Origin: Aplidium turbinatum
Lineage: Eukaryota; Chordata; Ascidiacea; Aplousobranchia; Polyclinidae
NCBI GenBank assembly: GCA_918807975.1
Contig: OU964931.1
Location: 10,054,251-10,118,250 of the forward strand
Direction: 5' to 3'
Length of the DNA: 64,000 bases
This document shows, piece after piece, positions 1 to 9,580 of this stretch; position 1 is the first letter of the stretch; each line of letters opens with the position of its first letter. The notes below the pieces were generated by a model. It searched no databases. It was not told the origin of the DNA and worked only from the letters and a program-made list of their open reading frames with translations. A program made the position numbers and the translations under genes.

Positions 1-650
1 AGCGTAAATTACTCTACCATCTACTGTGAAATTTCCATATCGTACGAGAAAGCCATGCGATCAGCTGCTGTTTTGCGGTCAAGAGCAACGTAGGCTGTTT
101 TTCTCTTTCGGCATTCTTAAAGTCCGTTTAAATGATCTAAATTTCTTTCGCGAAGTGTTTTACCTTTGAAACACCACTTGTAATAACCATTTTTGTTGCC
201 CCTCGACCATAAGTTTACGGGGGGCGCCGCCCCTCGGCCCCCCCGGAAGTCGGCGCGTATGAGCACAAGTGCTTGCAATATTTCTTAATTCATTAAATAG
301 TTAAATATAACCAAGCCACATACAACTCACACAAAAAAGTCATGATATAATACCTGTTCAACTTCTAACTTGCTTGTGACATTAATCACAGTTTCCATGT
401 CTTTTGCAATAAATCAAATATTTTAACCAAAAAGCAAACTCTTGCAAAATTGCTATAATGAAGTCAAAAATATTGTGTTTGTATCCTACAAATAACTGCT
501 ATATATACGATGTTAGAAAAATTAATTTGACCATTCAAAATAAACCAGTGGAGTAGTCAGACACTTCCAAATCAATTTTTCTGCAGCTATTTGAAACAAA
601 TTCTCAACTTTACTTGACTGTTTCCAGCCTATTCTGTTTTGCACTGCATT
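1..650. other. Non-coding stretch, no gene recognised
   Basis: AT-rich sequence with a short GC-rich patch near 215-255 (GGGGGCGCC-type runs), which often marks decayed hAT-type ends. I see no exon with splice sites and no family similarity. Confidence 0.4.
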
Positions 651-658
651 TAAAAAAA

Positions 659-1298
659 GGAAGTGGCTATTTTTACACACTTGTTGCCATGGTTACAGTC
701 AGGTGTTGGCAGAGTTAGGATTAAAGTTAGGAAGGGTTAAGGTAAGGGTTAGAGTTAGGAATAAAGTTAGGGTTTTGATCTCTGCCCAGGACTAAAAAAA
801 ATTCAAAAATACAAGTTTTTGGTTTTAACAGCTTCAAACTTTTCTTAAATTAGGGCAGAATTTCTTAAAAAAATGCTTTCAGCTCTTATCAGGTGAACAA
901 AGCCTTTGCTCTTTTGAAGGATGGTGTCTGGATTTCAAGGCTATATACAGTAGGTTTACACTTTTTCACAATTTTTTGTCTTTAGGGGTCATTCTTTTTT
1001 TTCTAAATTGACAACAGCATAGCAGAAGACACTGATCAAATCAGAACTGCAAAGTAGACTATGCTATACCTGCCAAGCTGTTTTTTTTTATGGAAGTGGC
1101 TATTTTTCCACGCTTAATGCCATGGTTACAATCAGGTGTTGCCCAAGTTAGGAGTTAAGGAAGGGTTAAGGAAAGGGTTAGAGTTAGGAATAAGATTAGG
1201 GTTTTGATCTTTGCCCAGGACTAAAAAAAATTTCCAAAATACAAGTTTTTGTTTTAAACAGCTTTAAACTTTTCTCAAATTAGGGCAGAACTCCTTAT
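659..1298. repeat. Direct duplication of a ~210-bp unit with telomere-like motifs
   Basis: Two copies, about 659-868 and 1092-1298, share the opening GGAAGTGGCTATTTTT, the phrase GCCATGGTTACA, a run of degenerate TTAGGG-like words (AGGGTTAAGG, AGGGTTAGAGTTAGG), then TTTTGATCT, GCCCAGGACTAAAAAAA and AATTAGGGCAGAA. They diverge by scattered substitutions. The 223-bp spacer is not repeated. I cannot assign a transposon family; it may be a tandem duplication of part of one element. Confidence 0.75.
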
Positions 1299-1560
1299 CT
1301 GGGAACACTATTGAGGCTATTATTACACTATATAGTGTAAATATAGCCACAACCTTTGTTTATCAGTTGTTGACTGATTTTTTTGCAAAATGTCAAAAAA
1401 CAAATTATGCAATTTCCAGGTGTTTAGAGTTAAAATTGTAACATTTAACTCCAATATATTTGCACTAGGGTGTTATTGCTGGGCAGATATATGTAAGACT
1501 GTCAAATAGATTTAGTCTTCTTTTAAAAGCTATGTGGATTTGCTGAAATTTGTCATTGCC

Positions 1561-1869
1561 GCTATCCGATAGCTCAATTGGTTAGTGTGACACTTCTGGA
1601 ACAAAAAAGCTTTAAGATTAAGCGTCGCTGGTTCGACTCTCGGGGTGTGCGCTTGAGCAACGCATGTTAAGGACTGCTCTCCATTCAGCGGCATCTAATG
1701 GATGGAATAATTCCCTGGCACAAGACTTCAACAATTGGAAACTTCACTCTGTCAATCTCGGTGACCGGGCCTGCGTCAGTGATTCAAAGCCTCTACAAGT
1801 ATGCAAAACTGCCAGGATTAAGCTCTGCAAGCTTTCCCAGTCCGAGGATAAAGATTCAATCAATCAATA
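1561..1869 (+). mobile_element. tRNA-derived SINE, copy A (family 1)
   Basis: The head carries a Pol III A box (TAGCTCAATTGG) and B box (GGTTCGACTCT) with spacing suited to a tRNA with a long variable arm. A shared body follows (CTCCATTCAGCGGCATCTA, GGAAACTTCACTCTGTCAA, CAGTGATTCAAAGCC) and it ends in a (TCAA)n-type tail. Three more copies occur in this window (35716-36014 minus, 29679-29994 minus, 54475-54755 plus). Open frames across it are not genes. Confidence 0.88.
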
Positions 1870-1929
1870 ATAGCTTCACCAAAGTAGACTAAGTCTTATT
1901 CTTGTCCTCACCCTTTGACATTGAATTAA

Positions 1930-3300
1930 AAGTAATAATAATAATATGTGATGTTGTAAGCACCGAGGTGCTTTTTCATCATTCTGATATACATAACGCA
2001 TTTGCTGTTAATTAGGTTAACAGCTAGTTTAATAACTAATAACTCTAACCGTCAATAACATCTGATAACATATATAAACTTTTAGAAGACATATTAGTGG
2101 GACCAGAAAATAATAGGCAGTGGCTATTCGACCGGCGCCGGTCTTTGAATCTGAAACACTATTTGACCGTCATTACGTCATTATACAGTCACTTTTTTTC
2201 TTTTTCTTTTTCAAAGCAAAAGACGAGAAGCGTGTATGTATATAATATAAGTTCTAAATCCGACTATTGTGTTCAACTCGTTACGTAGCGCGTGCGATAC
2301 GTCGCCGACTCCTATTCTAGAGGGACTGAGTTCGATACCACCCGGAAGCGTTCTTTTTTCTTTTTTTTAATTAATTTTGACCCGAAGTGCATTTTTGTAA
2401 ATTTTTAATTTGAGTTGCATTACATTTACATACCATTACCATTTTTTTAAAAGAAGCGTTGTATATAACTAACTTGTCGAGAGCAAAAATGTAATGCTTC
2501 GTTCGGCAAACACGGGGTCACATCAATCAATCATTTTATTTTTCGTCATTAACGCGTCCGGGAAGAAAAAGACACTAACCATTTAAGTCAATATAGACCT
2601 ACCAGCACGTTAATGAACGGGAAAAGGTGGCAAAACCTTGAAAGGTTTAAAACGTGCCTGAATGAAAAATTATGTAGTAGGCTATATATCAGTAGTTAGC
2701 ACGGCCACAAACGGAAAATTACCCAGAGAAATTCTCAAATTTCAGCAAATTAAAAAAACTCTAACTTTATTTATTACTGACATTTGAAAAGATATAAAAA
2801 ATTGGGCTGTAGGCAACTCAAATTAAAAATTGACTACAAAAATGCACTTCGTGTCAAAATTTAGTTAAAAACAAATAAATAAAAAAGGAACGCTTCCGGG
2901 TAGTATCGAACTCAGTCCTTCTAGAGTAGGAGCCGGCGACGTATCGCACGCGCCACGTACCGAGTTGAATAAAATAGTTGGATTTAGAACTTATATGCGC
3001 GCTTCTCGTCTTTTGCTTTGAAAGAGAAAAAGAAAAAAAGTGACTGTATAGTGACGTCATGACCGGTCAAATAGTGTTTCAAATTCAAAGACCGGCGCCG
3101 GTCAAATAGCCACTGCCAAAATAATACGGTGATATATACATGAAAAATGCATACACAATAGTACTGTCACTTAATACATAACATCATAAGATGATTTCAA
3201 GTTAAATTTCAATGGATCGCTGCTCCAGTGCTTGTCAAGCCTTGCCTTGAATGCATTCAAGCTAAGTGCACTTATGACTGTTGGTGGTAAATTAACTTAA
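1930..3300 (-). mobile_element. 5'-truncated LINE copy (same family as 56.4-61.3 kb), split by a long-TIR element
   Basis: 1930-2115 and 3118-3300 match the 3' end of the LINE at 56370-56750 almost base for base, including GTAAGCACCGAGGTGC near the tail, a (TAA)n tail on the plus strand, and the last codons of ORF2 with the 3' untranslated region. The copy is truncated at about 3300, inside the end of ORF2. It is interrupted at 2116-3117 by another element; the unbroken copy at 56.5 kb preserves the empty site. Confidence 0.9.
2116..3117. mobile_element. Mutator-like long-TIR (foldback) MITE, copy 1
   Basis: A 1002-bp element starts GGCAGTGGCTATT and ends with the reverse complement, flanked by a 9-bp target duplication AAAATAATA (2107-2115 and 3118-3126). 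Terminal inverted repeats are about 300 bp (2116-2424 and 2813-3117) around a ~390-bp unique centre. No transposase is present. A 9-bp duplication is typical of Mutator-like elements, hence the tentative superfamily. A second copy lies at 38886-39856. The site is validated because the homologous LINE at 56.5 kb has a single AAAATAATA with nothing inserted. Confidence 0.9.
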
Positions 3301-3445
3301 AATCTGTGCCAAATTGCCAGAATATCTGCTTTCAAATGATCCGGAATGTGCTTACAGCTTACGCCGCATGCTGCAAACCCTGCAATTCTTGAATAATGAA
3401 TACCCCAAGTCCCTAATCCCAAACCTACAATAGGCTACTGCCGCT

Positions 3446-5298
3446 CAGGGTTGCCAGATCAAAATTGCAAAAAAAAGCCAAACTTGACTAAAACTCCAGC
3501 CAAAATGAAAATAAAAAAGCCAAATATCTTTTGAAAAGAGCCAAAAAAAGCCAAACAAAGCATGACTATCAAGTACTAAAAACAAGTTATCATCACATAC
3601 TTGGTGTTATTAAATGGACGAATAAACAGTACAAAGCACTTTTTACCTCATATGGTGCACTGCAGAGAGCATAGCCAGAACAAAAGTATGTTTGGCTAAG
3701 AAAAGTCTCTTCAAAATATTCTTCAATTAAACAGTAAGAAATCTTGCACTCTTAAAAAGAGTGTGAAATATTGATTGAAGACCTAGAAACCTGTTTTAGA
3801 AAACTGTTGCACATTCAAAATAAACTTACAACTTAGGACGTGAGGGGCAATTACACTCTTCACCTTGCAAGGTGCACCCAAAAATATAAGCGGAAACATT
3901 AGGTGCTGGCATGAAATCATGAATCATATTTGAAAAAAACTACAAGTCATCAGTTGAGTCTTGCACGATTTCACTTTTCGTGTACATTAAGGTGGCTCTT
4001 AAAATGGAATTTTACTTAGGACACCCTTTTAAATGGTGAGATTGTCAGAAAAAATAACTCCTGCAAACTTTTTTTAAATTTGAAGTTGATTTAGGGGTGG
4101 CGGTGGCCTTCCCCCCTAAAGTAGGCTACTGTGCTCTCCCTCAAAATACCAAATCTGCATATCTCAAAAACCACTTGAGCTAGAGATACTGTAGGCTACG
4201 GCTTTGTGTCAAAAGATGCAGAAAAGATAGTTTCCTAGATCTGCTTTCTGAACATTAGGCCTAAATGCATACCATCTTAAGTAGAAAAGCAGTTATATAT
4301 TTAGAAAAAACACATTTTAACACTAAAGGTATGATAGCATTAGCTCTATAAAAAATATGTGACGATCAGTGTTCCCTCTAAGAAATTAGGACTCGTGAAA
4401 TCTGTCCAAATCTTGATTTCACAATCTTTTTTGTGACCACGGAACAGTCTACAGAATTTCGTTCATTTTCTCAATATTAGAACCTTAGGGAACACTGGTG
4501 ACAATATTCATTTCAAAATGCAATTCTGTCTGTACTACGAGAAGCGATATTATCGACAATATTGTTCTTGTTGCAATTTCGAAAACAGTTTCCTGTATTC
4601 AGTAACAACTTGCAAAAGAAACTGAAGTTGGACTTCATCTTTAGTTTGAGTTTGTTAAAATCCTAGATTACAGCAACTCCTCTCTCTGCTCTGTCATTGA
4701 CTGCTGAAAGTCCTTTTGCTAAGTGTAAAGCTTGAATAAATGCACCATATTCAGTCCAATGAGCAGGATCCTTCGAAAGTATTGCTTCATCTACACTACA
4801 CCCAACAGCTGAAAAAGCCGTTTTGAATTTAGAGTTGCAAAACTGTTCTAGACCTTTATTATTGCCAAGAAACGCATCTACTTTGACGCTTCATCTCCTT
4901 GATGGACGTTCTGCTGTTTCATCTAACATGTTTGCCGTCATTAGCTTTTTACTTTTCAGACAATCGAGAGACAAGGCTGATCAGTAGTCACCCAAGGGTA
5001 CATCCCAAACAGCAAAATCCTTCATTTTTACATCAATTTAACGTCTGCAGATGTTAAGTCAACATAAATATGGTGGATGTTGCTATCTGGAATGTTCACA
5101 CTTAGTCAGGATTTTACGGAATTACCAACGAGAAAAATTGCAGATGTACGGTAGCCTATATGTTCAGTACTTAAAAAGTTAAAAAAATCATTAACTTAAC
5201 TGGTTAAAAAGCCAAACCGTAAATCTTCCAGCCAAAGGCCTTAAAAAAGAGCCAGATTTGAGAAATTTGGCTTGAAAAAAGCCAACCTGGTAACCCTG
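3446..5298 (-). mobile_element. hAT transposon with decayed transposase
   Basis: Ends CAGGGTTGCCAG... and ...CTGGTAACCCTG form a hAT-type terminal inverted repeat, flanked by a perfect 8-bp duplication CTGCCGCT (3438-3445 and 5299-5306). On the minus strand around 4930-4640 the translation includes VDAFLGNNKGLEQF and later LSAVNDRAERGVAV. This resembles the conserved 'ND.AER' stretch of one animal hAT transposase group. No long open frame survives, so it is an inactive relic of 1853 bp. Short related pieces (GGTTGCCAGATG...AACTGGCAAC) follow at about 5350-5585. Confidence 0.85.
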
Positions 5299-5604
5299 CT
5301 GCCGCTGCCGCTTGGCGCTTCCTTCCAATCCATGCCAGATGAAGAAGAAGGTTGCCAGATGTTTTTAAAATTTCCAGCCAAAATGCTATTGAAAAGTAGC
5401 TTAATTGTCACAAGTGATGAAGCAAACGCAAAAGTAGCCCAAGTTCACACAAAATGCGGTTAAAACCAAAAAATTTTGCGAAAATGAAACAAAACCAAGC
5501 AAAAAATTTGCAATTGCTCAATTTTTTTCACAAATCCAAAATAAAATTAGCACAATTCCTCAAGAAAACATCGCAACTGGCAACTTTTTCGATGGTAATC
5601 AAAA

Positions 5605-6555
5605 TGGTAACCACATTACAATTCCCTTGTTGCAAAGGTGAAAGGGTGTGACAGCATCTTTACCAGGCTCAATCTCAACCTCCACTTCAGATAGTCTGCG
5701 ATTCGGGCCATGTCATTTGTAAGTGCTTCTTCCATCACATGCCAGTACCGGTAGGCTACTTGTTTGAATGAAATAGTGCAATCCCTGAAATAGTTCCACA
5801 TCATTAGCATCAGCATAACTGGTGTGACGTAGTTTTTGGCATGTCACTGATGTAGATGTTGAGCAGTTGAAGGGATAAGCATGATTCTTCCGGAACACTG
5901 TTTCTTAAGTAGCGGGGCCAATTTTACTGCCCATCACTGATCTTCAACAAAAAGGTTCGATTTGCCAGAATATTTGTGAGAAATCGCATCACGGTATATT
6001 TTTGTCTGAGGACATACAGACATGCTTTGGTGACAGTGTTAGCCCTTGGTGCCACACAGTGTCATAAGCAGCAGTGAGGTCCCCAAGATTACTACTGCTT
6101 TGTTGCCCATCTCAAAACTTTCCTTAATATCTTCGGTCGGTGACTGCTTGAGCCGTTCGAGAATCTTATGTGGGACGCAGAGCGGCGATAGCTCTTGGAA
6201 TCATCAGTTGTCTTGTTTGGTTTAGGTTTGCCACAGCCCACAGTTGCCTTTTGCTAGATTTTAAATAAGGCCTGGAAGGTCAGACAAGCAGAATAAAATC
6301 TTTTTAACCGTGCTAAAAATTTGGGGCCACACTGCTTTAGGAATTCTGGAGGGATATTATCGGGCTCTTGTGCTTCCCGCTTTTAACTTGCTTGACGACA
6401 AATGAAAGTTCTCTGGTATTAATGGGGGCTGACAAATGGCCATCTGCGCTTGGGGAGTTCTAGAGTATGCTGCGTTCCTGCTTCACTGCAAGGGCATGTT
6501 TCATACTTGCCACTTTACATTTGCCCTGTGCCAGGCCAGGAGCTGTTGCCCTATG
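5605..6555 (-). pseudogene. LINE reverse transcriptase remnant (Jockey-like), 3' part
   Basis: Minus-strand fragments in shifting frames match a non-LTR reverse transcriptase. In order they are: EFLKQCGPKF with KRFYSACLTFQALFK near 6350-6270; KPNQTTDDSKSYR and HKILERLKQ near 6230-6140; a decayed 'DLTAAYDTVWHQGL' near 6090-6030; and, near 5800-5640, a decayed active-site region followed by LTNDMARIADYLKWRLRLSLVK and the end 'HPFTFATREL'. Many stops and frameshifts show it is dead. It continues upstream at 7315-7612 beyond a MITE insertion. Confidence 0.8.
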
Positions 6556-7314
6556 CAGGGCCGTTGACAGGATCTCTCGGGCCCGGTACCAATTTATTTT
6601 CGGGCCCCCTTCATCGACAATGTTATGAAGATAAAGGTTGTGTAAAAACCTTTATTGATGTCGTTTAAGCATGGTCATTTAACAAATTATGCGCAATCTT
6701 AAAATTTCTTGAACCGCAAAATTTACTATCTCTATCTAGCGGTTGCTGTTTTGAACTTTTATTTGTCACATGGCACTGTATTACTTCCCGATTTTATTGA
6801 TATTTCACTGGTCATTCTAGGCTCACAAGAATTTGATTTGGGAAAGGTGTTTGGGCCTAGGTCAAACATTTGCTGATTGCTGAAATCTGAAAAGCGGTTT
6901 TGGTCTAATGTTTTGTGCAGAAATAGCCTCAAATAGGGATAGCAATCTTCTTACCTGTGCCATTTCAGTTTTTAAGTTTGAACAAATATTAGCCTGCTTA
7001 TTTTGAAATTGGTGTTTCGGGTAATATTCGTGGTTAGGGAAATCACTAGTATAGCCTACTAGATGTTAGGAAATCACAATAGATTAAATTCTTATTTTAC
7101 TGTTTGGTGGCTATTTTACCACCAGAAAGCTGAAGTGGGGCCGGTACTTTACCATCTGACGGCTGAAATGGCTGTTTTAATCTCTGATGGCAATTTCTTT
7201 AAATCTGATTATATTAAGATCTTGATAATGTTTGAAGTCGCGGGGAATTTTTTAAATCTAGGCCCCTTTAAATATTCCAGGCCCGGGTCCAAAAGTACCA
7301 CTTAGACTCCCCTG
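6556..7314. mobile_element. hAT-type MITE inserted in the Jockey-like LINE
   Basis: A 759-bp element has ends CAGGGCCGTTGACAGG and CTTAGACTCCCCTG with GGCCCGGG-rich subterminal sequence. Imperfect 8-bp duplications flank it (GCCCTATG at 6548-6555, GCGCTATG at 7315-7322). The LINE reading on the minus strand resumes across it ('GRSSNAKRCPVGL' before, 'GQQLLA' after). This supports insertion into the LINE. The open frame at 7063-7305 is not convincing as a protein. Confidence 0.75.
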
Positions 7315-7612
7315 GCGCTATGGCGTTCGCAGTTAGGCCTACAGGGCATCGTTTAGCATTGGAGCTGCGGCCTGTAAAGTTATAGAAAATTTATTCATGC
7401 AACTCTGCTTGTGTGGGTGAAGTCAATGACTTGTCTGTATCTTCCCAACGTTGTTTACGGTTTTCATAGAGGTGTTCCATCAGATAAGTGGCAGTGATGG
7501 ATGTCTCACCAGTTTTTGAAGCCAGGAACGCACCATAGCGTTTGTTATTTTGTTTATCCCAGGTAGGGATAAACTGACAACGAAATCCGCAAGGGATGGT
7601 CATCAGTAGGGT
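7315..7612 (-). pseudogene. LINE ORF2 remnant, endonuclease-RT linker
   Basis: The minus-strand open frame 7603-7391 includes FIPTWDKQNNKRYGAFLA and YLMEHLYENRKQRWEDT. This matches the linker between endonuclease and reverse transcriptase of Jockey-like LINEs ('PTWDE...LY..F...TA..LL..L...R..RW'). After one stop it continues with a 'GRSSNAKRCPVGL'-like stretch to the MITE at 7314. It belongs to the same insertion as 5605-6555. Confidence 0.75.
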
Positions 7613-8582
7613 ACTTTTGATAACTCACAAAGACCCAACAACATCCTATTTAATGTCTATCACCGGTACAATATTTTTACTTATAAAATTACGTTATCGT
7701 TTGATCAAATGTTAGCAGTTTCGGCAACTTGTCGTGGTTTTGACGGCTTTTCGTTACCAGGCACAAAGTTTATGTCCGATCTTTTTATTTTGCAAAGCAT
7801 AAAAATTCACACAGTGATGAAAACAAATAGGATTATTTTGAATATTTTTGTTTTGAATTTAGAATAATGCATTCTTGAACGATTTTATGCATAAAAGACT
7901 CAAATCATAACAAGAAAGTCAGCTTTAACAAAATAATTACATGCTAACGTTTTTACGACAAAAGCAATAAGAAAACGACTCTTCAACAACAGCTAAAAAG
8001 ATCGTGAATGAAAAGAATGTGTTAGAACTCAGGGACTTTGGTGAAAACGCTTAAGCGTGCTTGTAACTAAGTTACTTGAACGTATAAACATCAAAAGTAG
8101 TAATTATGTACGGAAATAAACACACAAAAACAGTTTTAGTCTGTCATTATGAGTCTGTGTGCATTGACCTTCAACGGCTGATAACCACTGGAGATCTAAC
8201 ATGACACCTACTATCAAACCCAAGCAAAACACCATCTATTCCCAGCTATAACTTAACTGTCGGCTTAGAAATCACAATCACGTTTGTTCAGTGGTTTGGT
8301 TAAGAGTGAAAAGTTAATTTTACTTAACTGCAGCTATCTTTAGTTGATGTAACCGTACAACTGATATTGCAACAATGAAAGTAAGCATTGCTATTTAGTC
8401 CACATTTTCCGCGAATATACGTGTATCTCATCACGCCAAAAGATTTTGGTGGGCCTCAATACGTAGTCAAGTCTTTCGTTGACAATCTGTAGTGTAAACT
8501 ACACAAAAAAAGTTGTAAAACATATTAGAAAAAAACGACAGAAATGCAATAGGAAAATGCAAATATATACAGTAGGCTACAA
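7613..8582. other. Intergenic, downstream of the semaphorin gene
   Basis: About 1 kb with no recognisable gene, repeat family or RNA. It probably includes the flank beyond the semaphorin transcript end. Confidence 0.4.
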
Positions 8583-8588
8583 TTTATT
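8583..8588 (-). terminator. Candidate polyadenylation signal of the semaphorin gene
   Basis: AATAAA on the minus strand, about 200 bases after the semaphorin stop codon. Position and sequence fit, but no transcript evidence is available. Confidence 0.4.
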
Positions 8589-8788
8589 TAACGTCACATG
8601 TGACCAAATTTAGAGCAGCATCTGTGATTCAATGGCAGAGTCATTCTCACGAAGTTCAACTACTTCATTCTCCTGTACGGTAGCACTCTTGGTTTGCTTC
8701 ATCGTAGAGTATTCTAATTGCGTATCAGGTTTTCTGGATCATTTTGATTCTTGATGACTTTTGTCAACGCATTCATCTTCGCACTACA

Positions 8789-9580
8789 TCAAGCAACTTC
8801 AACGCTAGGAACGTCACGACGCACAGATCCAGGCATTGACGTATGACGCATTAACGTTGGCGCTTTTTCATGTCGATGCGTAAAACCAGGTTGTCCACAT
8901 CTCGATGCGGGAGTGAAGGAATGATGGCGATCGACCTGATGAGACGTTGAGCTTTGTCTTGGCAAAGACGTGAAGTGATTTCTGCCGCTTGCGAACTGTT
9001 GAGGCTGTTGTGGTAAAGACGGCATTTTTTGGGCGTGCACACCCCTGACTTGCAAACTGGGGTAGTAGTTAGGATGACTTTTAACAGGAGAACTACAAGA
9101 GAATGAGTCAACGATATGACGTTTGGGTTCACTTATGCTGTGTGGTCGCTGAAACTTTGCAGACTCGTACCCCATGTTTTGTTGTTGACTTGGAATTGAA
9201 ACGTGATGCTGAAGATGCGTTGGTTTACTTTGTTGCTGAACAAATTGCTCTGAAACTATCTTCAACTGCTGTTTTCTCCCCATCTTGTTGACGCAATCGG
9301 TTTTCGGGAGAGTTCCATATACTTCGGCGTGGGAATGGTGAATAGGTTGATACAAGGTAAGGGTTTCATGGTCACCATCCGGGGTTGTTGGTTGCGAGCG
9401 ACTCGAATGCGGTCCACTTGCTCGCCATTCACCACCCGATCGGGGAAAAACCACAACGTGCACAGAAGGATCTCTCGGGTGAGACCCTTCCGATAATAAA
9501 CGATGGCGACGGCTGATGGGGTCTCTTAGAATGTTCAACGATGTTGGCCGTTGAAGACGAGAGGTTATGACCGAAACAGG
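8789..9580 (-). CDS. Semaphorin last exon (end of cytoplasmic tail)
   Basis: The acceptor TTTTGCAG precedes 9580 and reading starts PVSVITSRLQ in phase 0. It runs 263 codons to the TGA at 8791-8789. Composition is rich in Ser, Pro, Gln and His with PxxP-like stretches (SLPQQPQQ, SMPGSV), typical of a disordered signalling tail. I recognise no catalytic domain. Confidence 0.9.
   Translation of the reverse strand, partial: PVSVITSRLQRPTSLNILRDPISRRHRLLSEGSHPRDPSVHVVVFPRSGGEWRASGPHSSRSQPTTPDGDHETLTLYQPIHHSHAEVYGTLPKTDCVNKMGRKQQLKIVSEQFVQQQSKPTHLQHHVSIPSQQQNMGYESAKFQRPHSISEPKRHIVDSFSCSSPVKSHPNYYPSLQVRGVHAQKMPSLPQQPQQFASGRNHFTSLPRQSSTSHQVDRHHSFTPASRCGQPGFTHRHEKAPTLMRHTSMPGSVRRDVPSVEVA

Noticed and set aside
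1561-1650. tRNA gene
   Set aside because: A and B boxes are present, but the head is followed by a shared SINE body and tail found in four places, so it is a tRNA-derived SINE and not a functional tRNA.
9103-9291. Plus-strand open frame opposite the semaphorin last exon
   Set aside because: It is the antisense of a well-supported coding exon, with no evidence of its own.
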